Positions 25,704 to 35,919 of a stretch of DNA of 64,000 nt are shown here, piece after piece. Positions within the stretch are counted from its first letter, which is position 1; each line of letters opens with the position of its first letter. The notes beneath the pieces were generated by a model. That model did no database searches and was not told the DNA's origin. It saw only the letters and a program-made list of their open reading frames with translations. The stretch is from contig NZ_BLYC01000004.1 of the NCBI RefSeq assembly GCF_019721995.1, positions 186,001 to 250,000 on the forward strand. The letters are read 5' to 3'. The translations under genes and the position numbers were made by a program. The stretch is from Bathymodiolus japonicus methanotrophic gill symbiont (GTDB lineage Bacteria > Pseudomonadota > Gammaproteobacteria > Methylococcales > Methylomonadaceae).

Positions 25704-27431
25704 ATGGTTTTAAAAGTAATGATGCTGCTAGGTTTTTTTATACTGTCAGCGTGTGTAACGAAGAATTCCCAAAGTTTAACGAATCCAGCTGAAAAAGAAA
25801 GCCAGACGACATTTGCCAGTGAGCAGTTAAAGGAAAGAAACACGGAAATATCGCCAGATGTGTTGTTTCTCTTGATGACTGCCGAAATTGCCGGGCAACG
25901 TGGGGAGTATGGGCTGGCGCTGGATGGCTATTTGCGCGCATCTGAGCGGGTGAAAGATATTGAAGTGATCAAGCGCGCTGCAAAAATTGCATTGTATGTG
26001 CAGGACGATGCAAAATTAAAGCAGGTCATGGGCTTATGGCTAGAGGAAGATCCGGATAGCCTGGACGCGCGCTATCTAGTGGCAGTTTTGGCGCTTAAAT
26101 CAGGCGATCGGCAAGAGGCCTATAATAATATCGAGTATATTTTGCTTAATGGCACTAGCGACTTTGATTCTCAGGCGATCTCTATGCTAAAAAACTTATC
26201 TAGCCAGCAAAGCATGGCTTTGGCATATCAGGTGTTTGTTGATTTAAGCGCTGCATACCCGGATAATGTCAGGCTATATTTTATATTGGCAGTGATGGAT
26301 ACTCAGGCGCACAAGTTAAGGCCGGCACAAAAAAATGTTACAAAAGCACTGGAAATTGAGCCGCAATGGAAAAAAGCACTGTTGTTACAGGCGCAAATAT
26401 ATATAACACAGATGAAACTGGCTGAAGCGACCGAGGTTTTACAGCAGGTAGATCAGCTGGAAGAAAGTGTGCAAATTAAAGAGCAGATAGCGCAATTATT
26501 ACTCCAGCAAGGGCGCTTTACCGAAGCAGAAGTTGTATTGCTGGAATTAATTGACAAATATCCTGACAATAATGAGTTGCAGTTTAAGCTGGCATTGGTT
26601 TATTTACAAACCGGAGAAGATAAGTCTGCGCGAAATATTTTGCAGGCGCTAGTGAGCGATCAGGAATATAAAGACCGTGCTGCATTTTACCTAGGTAGTA
26701 TGGACGGCAAGGCTAAGCGTAATGATGATGCTTTGGTATGGTTTGATTCAATAGCAGCGGGAGCATATAAGTATGAGGCAGGGTTCAGCTCGATCTTGAT
26801 TTTAATGGACGAGCAGCGCTATCCAGAGGTTTATTCCAGAATAGCTGAGCTCAGGGCAGAGTTTCCGGATAAAAGCATAGATCTAGCATTAGTGGAAGCG
26901 GAAGTTTATACGCAGCAAGATTTATATCAGCAGGGCTTCGATGAGCTAACCACTGCGCTAGTTAAAGAGCCGCATAATAAGCGGGTGCTTTATGCTCGTG
27001 CATTAATCGCTGAGAAATTAGGCATGCTGCAAGTATTAGAAGATGACCTGAAGTATATTTTGCAGCAGGATCCTAATGATGCGAACACATTAAATGCGCT
27101 GGGCTACACGCTGGTAGATAAAACCACGCGCTACCAGGAAGCGCAAGACTACCTGGATAAGGCGATAGCCATTAAGCCACATGAGCCAATTATTATGGAC
27201 AGTTATGGCTGGTTATTATTTAAGCTGGGGCGACTGGAGGAAGCTGAAGAATTTTTGCAGCGCGCCTACAACTTGGCGCCACAGGCTGAAATAGCAGGGC
27301 ATCTAGTTGAAGTGTTATGGGCATTACAAGAACGCAGACAGGCAAAAGAACTACTGCGCGCAGCACTAGCAAAAGACCCCGGTGATGCTTTATTGCTGGA
27401 GTTAGAATCTCGCTTTTTGAGCGGTAATTAA
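25704..27431 (+). CDS. TPR-repeat lipoprotein
   Basis: 575 residues with a lipoprotein signal (MMLLGFFILSACVTKN; lipobox LSAC) and tandem tetratricopeptide repeats through most of the length, e.g. YPDNNELQFKLALVYLQTGEDKSARNIL-type and NALGYTLVDKTTRYQEAQDYLDKAIAIKP units. Expected to be anchored to the inner leaflet of the outer membrane as a protein-protein scaffold. Homologues commonly precede lolB; specific partner unknown. ATG at 25704 has AAGGAAATT upstream. Confidence 0.9.
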   Translation: MVLKVMMLLGFFILSACVTKNSQSLTNPAEKESQTTFASEQLKERNTEISPDVLFLLMTAEIAGQRGEYGLALDGYLRASERVKDIEVIKRAAKIALYVQDDAKLKQVMGLWLEEDPDSLDARYLVAVLALKSGDRQEAYNNIEYILLNGTSDFDSQAISMLKNLSSQQSMALAYQVFVDLSAAYPDNVRLYFILAVMDTQAHKLRPAQKNVTKALEIEPQWKKALLLQAQIYITQMKLAEATEVLQQVDQLEESVQIKEQIAQLLLQQGRFTEAEVVLLELIDKYPDNNELQFKLALVYLQTGEDKSARNILQALVSDQEYKDRAAFYLGSMDGKAKRNDDALVWFDSIAAGAYKYEAGFSSILILMDEQRYPEVYSRIAELRAEFPDKSIDLALVEAEVYTQQDLYQQGFDELTTALVKEPHNKRVLYARALIAEKLGMLQVLEDDLKYILQQDPNDANTLNALGYTLVDKTTRYQEAQDYLDKAIAIKPHEPIIMDSYGWLLFKLGRLEEAEEFLQRAYNLAPQAEIAGHLVEVLWALQERRQAKELLRAALAKDPGDALLLELESRFLSGN

Positions 27432-27991
27432 TGCGTGCGGGTATCGCTTGCATGATATTGCTGGTTTTGGCTGGCTGTAATTCGGTAAAAACTTATGATG
27501 CAAAATATGCTCAGCACCTAAGTCAACAGCAAAGGCTGGATATTGAGCGGTGGAATATGCAGGGCCGCCTACTGATTAGGAGTGATGAAATGCTAACCGC
27601 TAACCTCCAGTGGCAACATAATAAGCAAAAAGATATGCTGAAATTATCGGGTGCATTAGGCCTGGGTGCGATGCAGATAGAACTGGATGAGCATGAGATC
27701 GTATTGCATGATGCGCAGGGCGGGCGGCAAGCTTCACAGGATATCGATGCGTTTATTGCTCGGCAGATAGGTTTTGTAGCGCCCATCACTGCCTTGCGGC
27801 GCTGGGTGCTGGGCGCATATTTAAATGGTGTGCCGGTAGTTCTGCAGGAAAATGGCTTTCTGCAACTGGGCTGGCGTATCACGTTCAAGGAGTATATGGA
27901 TACAGCAGCTGGTATTCTGCCGCACAGTATTACGATAACAAAAAATAATATTAAATTAAAACTGATAGTTGATCGCTGGGAAATAGAATGA
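27431..27991 (+). CDS. lolB: Outer-membrane lipoprotein receptor LolB
   Basis: 186 residues. Accepts lipoproteins from LolA and inserts them in the outer membrane. Lipobox LAGC (about residue 15) after a short signal, then the LolB pattern WNMQGRLLIRSDEMLTANLQWQH and LRRWVLGAYLNGVPV. Overlaps the TPR gene stop by one base and ispE by 4 nt (ATGA), the conserved lolB-ispE order. Confidence 0.93.
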   Translation: MRAGIACMILLVLAGCNSVKTYDAKYAQHLSQQQRLDIERWNMQGRLLIRSDEMLTANLQWQHNKQKDMLKLSGALGLGAMQIELDEHEIVLHDAQGGRQASQDIDAFIARQIGFVAPITALRRWVLGAYLNGVPVVLQENGFLQLGWRITFKEYMDTAAGILPHSITITKNNIKLKLIVDRWEIE

Positions 27992-28866
27992 CTGCGCACA
28001 TAGAATCCGAACTGGGCTGGGGGGTGCGCTGGCCGGCGCCTGCAAAATTAAACTTAATGCTGCGGGTAGTAGGGCGGCGAGAAGATGGCTATCATCTATT
28101 GCAAACCGTGTTCCAGATCATTGATATTACAGATGGCTTAATTTTTAGCAAGACAGGTGATGGCAAGGTGCGGTTAAAACAAACCATTCCTGGGGTTAAG
28201 GAGGAAGATGACCTGACGGTGCGGGCGGCGAACTTGCTGAAGCGGGAAACGGGTTATCAAGGTGGCGTTTGTATCGAGATAGAAAAGAACCTGCCTATGG
28301 GGGGTGGTCTGGGGGGCGGTAGTTCCGATGCGGCAACCGTACTGGTGGTTTTAAATCAGCTGTGGCAGTTGGGAATTACTGAGCAGCGACTGATGGAATT
28401 AGGGTTGCAACTCGGCGCCGATGTGCCCGTGTTTATAAAAGGCACGAGTACATGGGCTGAAGGCATAGGGGAGAAATTAACCACGATAGCCTTGCCTGAC
28501 GCTTGGTTCGTCATTGTTAAACCAGACTGTCATGTTGATACCGGAAAAATATTTTCTGCAAATGATTTGACACGAGATAGTAAATCCATCACAATAGCCG
28601 ACTTTAACTCAGGGAGTGATCAGAATGATTGTTCATCTGTAGTTAGGAAGCGCTACATTGAGGTGGATCAGGCGTTAAAGGAGCTTGATAAATATGGGCG
28701 TGCTAGACTGACAGGAACAGGGGCGTGTGTTTTTGTACAGTTTAGTGAGCAGCAGTCTGCACAGGATGTGTATGCTAAGCTGGCTTCTGATAAAGAAGTT
28801 TATTTGGCTCAGGGACTGGCTGCTTCACCGCTGCATAGGCAGATAGGTGAACTCTTTAATTTCTAA
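27988..28866 (+). CDS. ispE: 4-diphosphocytidyl-2-C-methyl-D-erythritol kinase
   Basis: 292 residues, GHMP kinase of the MEP isoprenoid pathway. Shows WPAPAKLNLMLRVVGRREDGYH (substrate-binding Lys/Asp region), the ATP loop LPMGGGLGGGSSDAA, and C-terminal RLTGTGACVFVQF. Followed within 2 nt by tRNA-Gln. Confidence 0.97.
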   Translation: MTAHIESELGWGVRWPAPAKLNLMLRVVGRREDGYHLLQTVFQIIDITDGLIFSKTGDGKVRLKQTIPGVKEEDDLTVRAANLLKRETGYQGGVCIEIEKNLPMGGGLGGGSSDAATVLVVLNQLWQLGITEQRLMELGLQLGADVPVFIKGTSTWAEGIGEKLTTIALPDAWFVIVKPDCHVDTGKIFSANDLTRDSKSITIADFNSGSDQNDCSSVVRKRYIEVDQALKELDKYGRARLTGTGACVFVQFSEQQSAQDVYAKLASDKEVYLAQGLAASPLHRQIGELFNF

Positions 28867-28868
28867 AT

Positions 28869-28943
28869 TGGGCTGTCGCCAAGCGGTAAGGCACGGGGTT
28901 TTGATCTCCGCATACCCAGGTTCGAATCCTGGCAGCCCAGCCA
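28869..28943 (+). tRNA. tRNA-Gln (TTG)
   Basis: 75 nt including an encoded CCA. Acceptor TGGGCTG pairs with CAGCCCA; anticodon loop TTTTGAT gives TTG; T-loop GGTTCGAATCC is canonical. It lies between ispE and prs as in many gammaproteobacteria. Confidence 0.96.
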
Positions 28944-28989
28944 TTTACTCTTCCATGAAATCAGCTCGCTATAATAGAGGATATTCTAA

Positions 28990-29946
28990 ATGAGTAGTGA
29001 AACTTCAATGATGTTTTTTTCTGGAAATGCCAATATGGAGCTGTCAAGAGGCATAGTACGGCGCTTGAGCATGCGACTTGGGATGGCTTCTGTAGGTCGC
29101 TTCAGCGATGGAGAAGTGACGGTAGAGATTGAAGAAAACGTCCGCGATAGAGATGTTTTTGTTATTCAGCCTACCTGTCAGCCTACAAATGAAAATTTGA
29201 TGGAATTGCTGGTTATGATAGATGCTTTAAAACGAGCGTCTGCATCAAGAATTACAGCCGTTATGCCTTATTATGGATATTCAAGGCAGGACAGGCGTTC
29301 GCGGTCAGCGCGAGTGGCTATTAGTGCCAAGCTGGTTGCGAAAATGGTGAGTGTTGCGGGAGCCGACAGAGTGTTGACTGTAGACTTGCATGCTGATCAG
29401 ATACAGGGTTTTTTTGATATACCTGTGGATAATGTCTATGCTTCACCGTTGTTACTAGGTGATGTGTGGCGTCAGAATTATAAAAATTTAATTGTTGTTT
29501 CTCCGGATGTTGGTGGGGTGGTTAGGGCAAGAGCTTTAGCTAAGCGGATGGATGATGCGGAATTGGCAATTATTGATAAGCGCCGCCCGACAGCCAATGT
29601 CGCTGAAGTGATGCATATTATCGGCGATGTGAGTGGCAAAACTTGCGTCATGATAGATGATATGGTCGATACAGCGGGGACACTATGTAGCGCTGCAATT
29701 GCATTAAAAAAGCAAGGTGCTATTAAAGTGGTTGCTTATTGTACGCACCCGGTGTTGTCGGGTCGTGCAATTGAAAATTTACGCAACTCGGTGCTGGATG
29801 AGTTGGTTGTAACGGATACTATTCCGCTGAGTAAAGAAGCGGCAGAATTGGGTAAAATACGGCAGTTAAGTGTTGCGGATATGTTGGCAGAAACAATTCG
29901 CAGGATTGCTGTGGGTGAGTCAGTTAGTTCGCTCTATGTTGATTGA
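28990..29946 (+). CDS. prs: Ribose-phosphate pyrophosphokinase
   Basis: 318 residues. Makes PRPP from ribose 5-phosphate and ATP. Motifs: [34 protein letters not shown] (catalytic/metal), [18 protein letters not shown] and the PRPP loop [21 protein letters not shown] at 28971-28976 lies close to the start; it may be a -10 box, but the -35 is unclear. Confidence 0.97.
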   Translation: MSSETSMMFFSGNANMELSRGIVRRLSMRLGMASVGRFSDGEVTVEIEENVRDRDVFVIQPTCQPTNENLMELLVMIDALKRASASRITAVMPYYGYSRQDRRSRSARVAISAKLVAKMVSVAGADRVLTVDLHADQIQGFFDIPVDNVYASPLLLGDVWRQNYKNLIVVSPDVGGVVRARALAKRMDDAELAIIDKRRPTANVAEVMHIIGDVSGKTCVMIDDMVDTAGTLCSAAIALKKQGAIKVVAYCTHPVLSGRAIENLRNSVLDELVVTDTIPLSKEAAELGKIRQLSVADMLAETIRRIAVGESVSSLYVD

Positions 29947-30001
29947 TAAAGCTGTTGATTGATGTTTTTAAGTTATTGTTTGTTGGGTGTGGAGATTTTA
30001 G

Positions 30002-30643
30002 ATGTCTAGCGTTTTTGAATTTGATGCTGTAAGTAGAGCAAATACTGGTACGAGTAATGCGAAAGAAATTCGTCGAAATGGTAATATACCGGCTGTGATC
30101 TATGGCGGTTCGTCAGAGCCTCAGCTAATTGAGTTAAGTCGGAATGAAGTTACAAAAAGCCTGGCGAATGAGGCGTTTTATTCGCACGTATTGCAATTAA
30201 ATGTTGATGGTAAAGCGCAGAATGCCGTACTAAAAGACCTGCAAAGGCATCCTGCAAAAGATACCATTATTCATATGGATTTCCTGCGTGTAAATATGAA
30301 TGAAAAAATCAAGGTGAATGTGCCTCTGCACTTTATAAATGAAGAAACTTCGTTAGGTGTTAAAGCTGGTGGTGTGGTTACGCATTCAATAGTTGAACTG
30401 GAAATCTCATGTATGCCGGCTGATTTGCCTGAATATATAGAGGTAGATCTGGCGAATATTGAAATAGGTGGGTCTATTCATCTGGCGGAAGTTGTTGCAC
30501 CTAAAGGCGTAGAAATTCTTGCGCTGACGCATGGTGATGATCACAACTTGCCTGTTGCTCAGATTATGAAGACTAGAGGTCCGGCGGAAGATGAAGGTGC
30601 TGATACTGATAGTGATGAAGGTGCTACTGAATCCGAAGAGTGA
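30002..30643 (+). CDS. rplY: 50S ribosomal protein L25 (CTC form)
   Basis: 213 residues: N-terminal L25 domain that binds 5S rRNA (FDAVSRANTGTSNAKEIRRNGNIPAVIYGG) followed by the TL5/CTC C-terminal beta domain and a very acidic tail (EDEGADTDSDEGATESEE). Its stop overlaps the pth start. Confidence 0.95.
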   Translation: MSSVFEFDAVSRANTGTSNAKEIRRNGNIPAVIYGGSSEPQLIELSRNEVTKSLANEAFYSHVLQLNVDGKAQNAVLKDLQRHPAKDTIIHMDFLRVNMNEKIKVNVPLHFINEETSLGVKAGGVVTHSIVELEISCMPADLPEYIEVDLANIEIGGSIHLAEVVAPKGVEILALTHGDDHNLPVAQIMKTRGPAEDEGADTDSDEGATESEE

Positions 30644-31209
30644 TCAAGCTTCTTGTAGGTCTGGGTAACCCAGGCCAGAAATATACAAAAACCCGGCATA
30701 ATGCCGGGTTTTTGTTTTTAGATGAACTAGTAAATGAAAGGGTGCTGGAGTTCTCGCGGCAGTCGCGCTTTTATGGTGATCTGGCAGAAATTAATGATGC
30801 TCGGGGCAAGCTATATTTATTAAAACCTGCTACCTTTATGAATCGCAGTGGTCAAGCGGTTTCGGCGCTAGCAAAATATTACAAAATAAAGCCGGAAGAG
30901 GTTCTGGTTGCGCATGACGAGCTGGATCTTGATGTGGGCGTATTGAAATTGAAGTCTGGAGGTGGTCATGGTGGTCATAATGGGCTGCGAGATATTATTG
31001 CCAGCCTGGGTGTAAAGGATTTCAAAAGGTTGCGCGTAGGTATAGGTAGGCCAAGGCCTGGAATGCAGGTGGTGGATTACGTTTTATCCGACTTTGGCAA
31101 AAGCGAAAGGCAGCATATTAAGGAATTGTATAGCGACTTTTTTAATTATTTGCCTTTGATACAGGGTGGAGATTTTGAAGCAGCAATGCAGAAGTTGCAT
31201 TCTGATTAA
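30640..31209 (+). CDS. pth: Peptidyl-tRNA hydrolase
   Basis: 189 residues. Recycles peptidyl-tRNA. Shows LLVGLGNPGQKYTKTRHNAGF with the catalytic His, FMNRSGQAV and HDELDLDVG. Start is GTG at 30640, overlapping the rplY stop (GTGA), so translation is coupled. Confidence 0.96.
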   Translation: MIKLLVGLGNPGQKYTKTRHNAGFLFLDELVNERVLEFSRQSRFYGDLAEINDARGKLYLLKPATFMNRSGQAVSALAKYYKIKPEEVLVAHDELDLDVGVLKLKSGGGHGGHNGLRDIIASLGVKDFKRLRVGIGRPRPGMQVVDYVLSDFGKSERQHIKELYSDFFNYLPLIQGGDFEAAMQKLHSD

Positions 31210-31224
31210 AAAGATAGAAAAAAT

Positions 31225-31253
31225 TTGACAATAAAGTTAATATCGTTCATAAT
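31225..31253 (+). promoter_or_regulatory. Sigma-70 promoter of the tRNA-tuf operon
   Basis: TTGACA (31225-31230), 17-bp spacer, CATAAT (31248-31253), placing the start a few bases ahead of tRNA-Tyr at 31268. Near-consensus, as expected for stable RNA. Confidence 0.75.
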
Positions 31254-31267
31254 TGTTTGTTCTGAAC

Positions 31268-31352
31268 GGAGAGGTTCCCGAGCGGCCAAAGGGATCAGAC
31301 TGTAAATCTGACGGCTCAGCCTTCGGAGGTTCGAATCCTCCCCTCTCCACCA
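31268..31352 (+). tRNA. tRNA-Tyr (GTA)
   Basis: 85 nt with encoded CCA and the long variable arm of bacterial tRNA-Tyr. Acceptor GGAGAGG/CCTCTCC; anticodon loop CTGTAAA gives GTA. First gene of the tRNA-tuf-tRNA-secE cluster. Confidence 0.96.
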
Positions 31353-31368
31353 TTCAGATTTAAATTGT

Positions 31369-31442
31369 GCGGGTGTAGTTTAATGGTAGAACTCCAGCCT
31401 TCCAAGCTGATCACGTGGGTTCGATTCCCATCACCCGCTCCA
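31369..31442 (+). tRNA. tRNA-Gly (TCC)
   Basis: 74 nt with encoded CCA. Acceptor GCGGGTG/CACCCGC; anticodon loop CTTCCAA gives TCC. Second of the three tRNAs ahead of tuf. Confidence 0.96.
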
Positions 31443-31455
31443 AATAAAGTTTCAA

Positions 31456-31530
<75 letters not shown>

Positions 31531-31573
31531 TTTATACTGATTGTTGCAAACATTTAATTAAGGTCTTTGAGAG

Positions 31574-32794
31574 ATGGCTAAAGAAAAATTTGAACGTAAT
31601 AAACCACATGTAAACGTCGGCACAATTGGCCACGTTGATCACGGCAAGACCACTCTAACTGCGGCACTGACAAAGGTGATGGCAGAAAAGCTAGGTGGTG
31701 AAGTAAAAGCATTTGATCAGATTGACAATGCACCTGAAGAGCGTGAGCGTGGAATTACAATTGCAACATCGCACGTAGAATATGAATCAGACACGCGTCA
31801 CTACGCACACGTAGATTGCCCGGGTCACGCGGATTATGTGAAGAACATGATTACCGGTGCTGCGCAAATGGATGGTGCAATCCTGGTGTGTGGTGCAACA
31901 GACGGCCCTATGCCGCAAACAAGAGAGCATATCCTGTTATCAAGACAGGTAGGTGTTCCATATATCGTAGTGTTCCTGAACAAAGCTGATCTACTAGCCG
32001 AAGATTGCGGTGGTGTAGGAACAGAAGAATACAACGAAATGCTAGAGCTCGTTGAAATGGAAATTCGCGAAATTCTAGACCAGTATGAGTTCCCTGGTGA
32101 TGACACGCCAATTATCGTCGGTTCTGCTCTGAAAGGACTGGAAGGTGACGATAGTGAGCTAGGTGTTCCGTCAATTATTAAATTAGTAGAAGCGTTAGAT
32201 AGCTATATTCCCGAGCCAGAAAGAGCGACGGAAGGTGCTTTTTTAATGCCGATTGAAGATGTATTCTCAATCTCGGGTCGTGGTACTGTTGTAACCGGCC
32301 GTATTGAGCGAGGAATTATCAAGGTTGGCGAAGAAATCGAAATCGTTGGTATTAAAGACACGGTTAAGACAACGTGTACGGGTGTTGAGATGTTCCGCAA
32401 GTTGCTTGACGAAGGTCAGGCGGGCGATAACGTTGGTATTCTGTTAAGAGGAACCAAGCGTGAAGAAGTTGAGCGTGGTCAGGTACTGGCACATGTTGGC
32501 TCAATCAACCCACATACAAGATTTAAGGCTGAAATTTATGTGCTGGCTAAGGATGAAGGTGGTCGTCATACGCCATTCTTTAATGGCTATCGCCCACAGT
32601 TCTATTTTAGAACAACTGATGTGACAGGTGCTGTAGAGTTACCAGAAGGTACAGAAATGGTGATGCCTGGTGATAACGTATCTGTAGAAGTAACCTTGAT
32701 TGCGCCGATTGCGATGGAGCAAGGTTTGCGCTTTGCTATCCGTGAAGGTGGTCGTACGGTTGGTGCGGGCGTTGTTGCAGAAATTATTGAGTAA
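31574..32794 (+). CDS. tuf: Elongation factor Tu, copy 1
   Basis: 406 residues. Delivers aminoacyl-tRNA to the ribosome. GTPase motifs GHVDHGKTT (P-loop), [12 protein letters not shown] (switch II) and NKADLL. Slightly longer than the E. coli protein because of small insertions, e.g. around [15 protein letters not shown]. Differs from copy 2 (48176-49396) at nine residues, all after about residue 196. It lies between tRNA-Thr and tRNA-Trp in the conserved tufB position. Confidence 0.98.
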   Translation: MAKEKFERNKPHVNVGTIGHVDHGKTTLTAALTKVMAEKLGGEVKAFDQIDNAPEERERGITIATSHVEYESDTRHYAHVDCPGHADYVKNMITGAAQMDGAILVCGATDGPMPQTREHILLSRQVGVPYIVVFLNKADLLAEDCGGVGTEEYNEMLELVEMEIREILDQYEFPGDDTPIIVGSALKGLEGDDSELGVPSIIKLVEALDSYIPEPERATEGAFLMPIEDVFSISGRGTVVTGRIERGIIKVGEEIEIVGIKDTVKTTCTGVEMFRKLLDEGQAGDNVGILLRGTKREEVERGQVLAHVGSINPHTRFKAEIYVLAKDEGGRHTPFFNGYRPQFYFRTTDVTGAVELPEGTEMVMPGDNVSVEVTLIAPIAMEQGLRFAIREGGRTVGAGVVAEIIE

Positions 32795-32843
32795 TGACTT
32801 TTAATAAAGTATAATTCCTCATTGTTTCAAAGTTTGTGCGTGT

Positions 32844-32919
32844 AGGTCAGTGGCTCAATTGGTAGAGCAGCGGTCTCCAAAACCGCAGGTTGTGGGTTCG
32901 AGTCCCTCCTGGCCTGCCA
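32844..32919 (+). tRNA. tRNA-Trp (CCA)
   Basis: 76 nt with encoded 3' CCA. Acceptor AGGTCAG/CTGGCCT; anticodon loop CTCCAAA gives CCA. Between tuf and secE, as in E. coli. Confidence 0.96.
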
Positions 32920-32973
32920 ACTCGCACTAAACATTAATTAATTTTCAAGAACTTCTCAAATAAATTCCATCAA

Positions 32974-33342
32974 ATGAATACTCAGGCAAAGGAAGTGACG
33001 TCTAGCTTAGATGTGCTTAAATATGTTTTGTCTCTTGTGCTAGTTAGCGCAGGTGTGGTTGCGTTTTATCAGTTCTCTGATTACTCGCAGTTGTATAGAG
33101 TCTTGGGCATGGTGGCTGTCGTTATTGTTGCGTTAACAATTATGATGACTACAGCGTTAGGGCAACAGTCCTGGGTGTTTGCGCAGGAAGCGAGACAGGA
33201 AGTAAGGAAGGTAGTCTGGCCTACACGGTCTGAAACCATGCAAACAACCTTAATGGTTTTTGCCATGGTTATTATCGTGGGCTTTGTTATATGGCTACTA
33301 GATACATTTTTGTTCTGGGCGATAACATCCCTGACAGCTTAA
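32974..33342 (+). CDS. secE: Preprotein translocase subunit SecE
   Basis: 122 residues, inner-membrane SecYEG subunit. Three hydrophobic segments (about 16-36, 42-62, 95-117), the E. coli-like long form. The conserved cytoplasmic amphipathic helix AQEARQEVRKVVWPTRSET precedes the last membrane segment. Followed by nusG after 12 nt. Confidence 0.95.
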   Translation: MNTQAKEVTSSLDVLKYVLSLVLVSAGVVAFYQFSDYSQLYRVLGMVAVVIVALTIMMTTALGQQSWVFAQEARQEVRKVVWPTRSETMQTTLMVFAMVIIVGFVIWLLDTFLFWAITSLTA

Positions 33343-33354
33343 AGAGGTTTAAGG

Positions 33355-33888
33355 ATGGCGATACGCTGGTATGTTGTTCATGCATATTCAAATTATGAAA
33401 AGAAAGTAAAGCAGTCTCTCGAAGAGAAAATCGAAAGAGAAGGATTGGGCGAATACTTTGGGAAAATTCTTGTGCCAACAGAAGAAGTTGTTGAGATGAG
33501 AATGGGGCAGCAAAGAAAGAGCGAGAGAAAATTCTTTCCAGGCTATGTCCTAGTGCAGATGGAATTGAATGATGAGACATGGCATATAGTCAAAGATGAG
33601 CCGCGGGTATTGGGTTTTATTGGCGGTACTTCGGAGCGTCCTGCACCAATTTCAGATCAGGAAGCTGAACGAATTTTAAACAGAGTCGAAGAGGGTGTTA
33701 ATAAGCCTAGGCCTAAAGTTCTGTTTGAAGTGGGTGAGGTGGTGCGTGTTAATGATGGACCCTTTAAAGATTTTAATGGGGAAATTGAAGAAATTAACTA
33801 CGAAAAAAACAAGCTACGTATTTCAGTATTAATTTTCGGTAGGTCTACTTCAGTTGAACTGGGTTTCAATGAAGTAGAAAAAAGTTAA
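33355..33888 (+). CDS. nusG: Transcription termination/antitermination factor NusG
   Basis: 177 residues: NGN domain (1-~120; [34 protein letters not shown]) that binds RNA polymerase, and a C-terminal KOW domain ([37 protein letters not shown]) that contacts Rho or S10. Normal length and place. Confidence 0.97.
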   Translation: MAIRWYVVHAYSNYEKKVKQSLEEKIEREGLGEYFGKILVPTEEVVEMRMGQQRKSERKFFPGYVLVQMELNDETWHIVKDEPRVLGFIGGTSERPAPISDQEAERILNRVEEGVNKPRPKVLFEVGEVVRVNDGPFKDFNGEIEEINYEKNKLRISVLIFGRSTSVELGFNEVEKS

Positions 33889-33988
33889 GCAGTACGACAC
33901 AACAGAATTATAACGGTCCTCATCAACAGATGGTGATTTTTTATCTATGGGGAGCTGAAAAGCGTTAGTACCCAATCAGGAGTATAAA

Positions 33989-34420
33989 ATGGCTAAAGAA
34001 GTCACGGCGTATATCAAACTGCAAGTAAAAGCAGGTGAAGCAAACCCAAGTCCACCTGTAGGGCCTGCTCTAGGTCAACATGGTGTCAATATTATGGAGT
34101 TTTGTAAGGCATTTAATGCAAAAACTTCAGATATTGAAAAAGGTTTGCCGATTCCGGTAGTTATATCTGTTTACAGTGATAGAAGTTTTACTTTTATTAC
34201 TAAAACCCCGCCTGCGTCAATTTTATTGAAGAAAGCGGCTGGTATCACTTCAGGTAGTAGTAATCCAAACACGGTTAAAGTCGGTACAGTAACTCGTGCG
34301 CAACTAGAAGAAATTGCAACGACTAAAATGGAAGACCTGAATGCAACAAATATGGATGCTGCTGTGCAAATTATTGCCGGTAGTGCGCGTAGCATGGGTC
34401 TAAATGTGGAAGGTTTATAA
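33989..34420 (+). CDS. rplK: 50S ribosomal protein L11
   Basis: 143 residues, forms the GTPase-associated centre with 23S rRNA. N-terminal Pro-rich domain ([26 protein letters not shown]) and C-terminal rRNA-binding domain. The preceding 100-nt leader (33889-33988) is where L1 feedback would act in E. coli-type regulation. Overlaps rplA by one base. Confidence 0.97.
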   Translation: MAKEVTAYIKLQVKAGEANPSPPVGPALGQHGVNIMEFCKAFNAKTSDIEKGLPIPVVISVYSDRSFTFITKTPPASILLKKAAGITSGSSNPNTVKVGTVTRAQLEEIATTKMEDLNATNMDAAVQIIAGSARSMGLNVEGL

Positions 34421-35115
34421 TGGCTAGATTATCGAAAAGAGCAAAACTTGCTAAAGAAAAAGTAGATGCTGAGCGTCAATACCCTTTTGTAGAAGCTGTC
34501 GCTGTATTAAAAGAACTTGCTACAAGAAAATTTTCTGAGTCAGTTGATGTCAGTGTGAATCTAGGCATTGATGCAAGAAAGTCAGATCAAAATGTTAGAG
34601 GGGCAACTTTATTGCCTAAAGGCTCGGGTAAAACAGTCAGAGTTGCTGTGTTCACTCAGGGGCCAAATGCCGATGCTGCAAAAGAAGCAGGCGCTGATAT
34701 TGTGGGCATGGATGATTTGGCTGCTGAAGTTAAAAAAGGTCAGATGGACTTTGATGTTGTTATTGCGTCGCCAGATGCAATGCGCGTTGTCGGTCAGTTA
34801 GGGCAAGTATTAGGCCCAAGAGGCTTGATGCCAAATCCTAAAGTAGGCACTGTAACGCCGGATGTTGCAACAGCGGTTAAAAATGCGAAAGCAGGGCAGG
34901 CGCGTTACCGTACTGATAAAGCAGGAATTGTACACTGTTCAATTGGTAAAATTGAATTTAGTGCTGATGATATTCAGGAAAATCTGCAGGCATTGATCGC
35001 TGACTTAGTTAAAGCAAAACCAAGTGCAGCTAAAGGTGTTTATCTAAAGAAAATCAGCCTGTCGACTACGATGGGAACAGGTGTCACTCTAGATCAATCT
35101 AGCTTGTCACTTTAA
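34420..35115 (+). CDS. rplA: 50S ribosomal protein L1
   Basis: 231 residues, L1-stalk protein; in E. coli it represses the rplKA mRNA. Shows [24 protein letters not shown] and the [16 protein letters not shown] region. ATG overlaps the rplK TAA, giving tight coupling. Confidence 0.97.
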   Translation: MARLSKRAKLAKEKVDAERQYPFVEAVAVLKELATRKFSESVDVSVNLGIDARKSDQNVRGATLLPKGSGKTVRVAVFTQGPNADAAKEAGADIVGMDDLAAEVKKGQMDFDVVIASPDAMRVVGQLGQVLGPRGLMPNPKVGTVTPDVATAVKNAKAGQARYRTDKAGIVHCSIGKIEFSADDIQENLQALIADLVKAKPSAAKGVYLKKISLSTTMGTGVTLDQSSLSL

Positions 35116-35343
35116 GCAAAAAAATACGGCAGATTCTTTAGCCGTAGTACGTGTTACAACAATAAAGAATTTTTGGTTGCCTGTTCTATTGGTAGCCATC
35201 AAAGACCGTAGGCGCTTTGCTTAAAATAAAAGCCTACGTAGATGGGAGCTGAAACTGGGAAACTGGTGAAAGACCCGTTGGGTGCATTTCGCAAGAGGTG
35301 TGGTGTGTAAACCTGATGAAAGTCAGTAATAACGGAGAAAAAT
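35116..35343 (+). promoter_or_regulatory. rplJL leader (L10 leader RNA)
   Basis: A 228-nt untranslated stretch between rplA and rplJ, rich in short helices. It includes the pair GCCTACG (35233-35239) with an upstream CGTAGGC (35208-35214), and a purine-rich part GAAACTGGGAAACTGGTGAAAG near 35251-35272. Position and length match the L10(L12)4-binding leader known from gammaproteobacteria, in which excess L10 complex blocks rplJ translation. Confidence 0.7.
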
Positions 35344-35877
35344 GTGGCCTTAGCATTAGATGGCAAAAAAGCTGTCGTAGAGGAAGTTGCTCCATATGCA
35401 GCTAAAGCGCACTCTGCTGTTGCAGCTGAATATCGCGGACTTACAGTAGCTGAATTAACTCAGTTGCGTACAGTTGCAAGAGAAACAGGCGTTTATTTAC
35501 GTGTAGTAAAAAATACACTGGCTAAGCGAGCAGTTGCCGGAACTCAATTTGAATGCATGCAGGAAAAGATGGTCGGACCATTGATCCTTGCATTTTCAAT
35601 GGAAGATCCAGGCTCTGCAGGTCGTTTAATCAATGATTTTGCTAAAAGCAATAACAAGCTTATTGCCAAAATCGTGTCTATCGATGGGCAAGCTTATAAT
35701 GGCTCGGAATTAGCGCGCTTGGCTAGCTTACCTACACGTGATCAAGGTATTAGCTTGATTATGGCATTGATGTTAGCTCCTGTAGAGAAGTTAGCACGTA
35801 CTTTATTGGCTCTAAAAGAGCAGATGGATACGGGCGAAGCAGAGACGGGCAGCACTGCAGATGCGGTAACAGAGTAA
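35344..35877 (+). CDS. rplJ: 50S ribosomal protein L10
   Basis: 177 residues. Stalk base that anchors L7/L12 dimers through its C-terminal helix (QGISLIMALMLAPVEKLARTLLALKEQ). GTG start with GGAG at 35334-35337. Feedback regulator of its own leader. Confidence 0.96.
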   Translation: MALALDGKKAVVEEVAPYAAKAHSAVAAEYRGLTVAELTQLRTVARETGVYLRVVKNTLAKRAVAGTQFECMQEKMVGPLILAFSMEDPGSAGRLINDFAKSNNKLIAKIVSIDGQAYNGSELARLASLPTRDQGISLIMALMLAPVEKLARTLLALKEQMDTGEAETGSTADAVTE

Positions 35878-35919
35878 GCTTTATAACCAGTTTAAACCAA
35901 TTATTTAGAGGAACATAGA

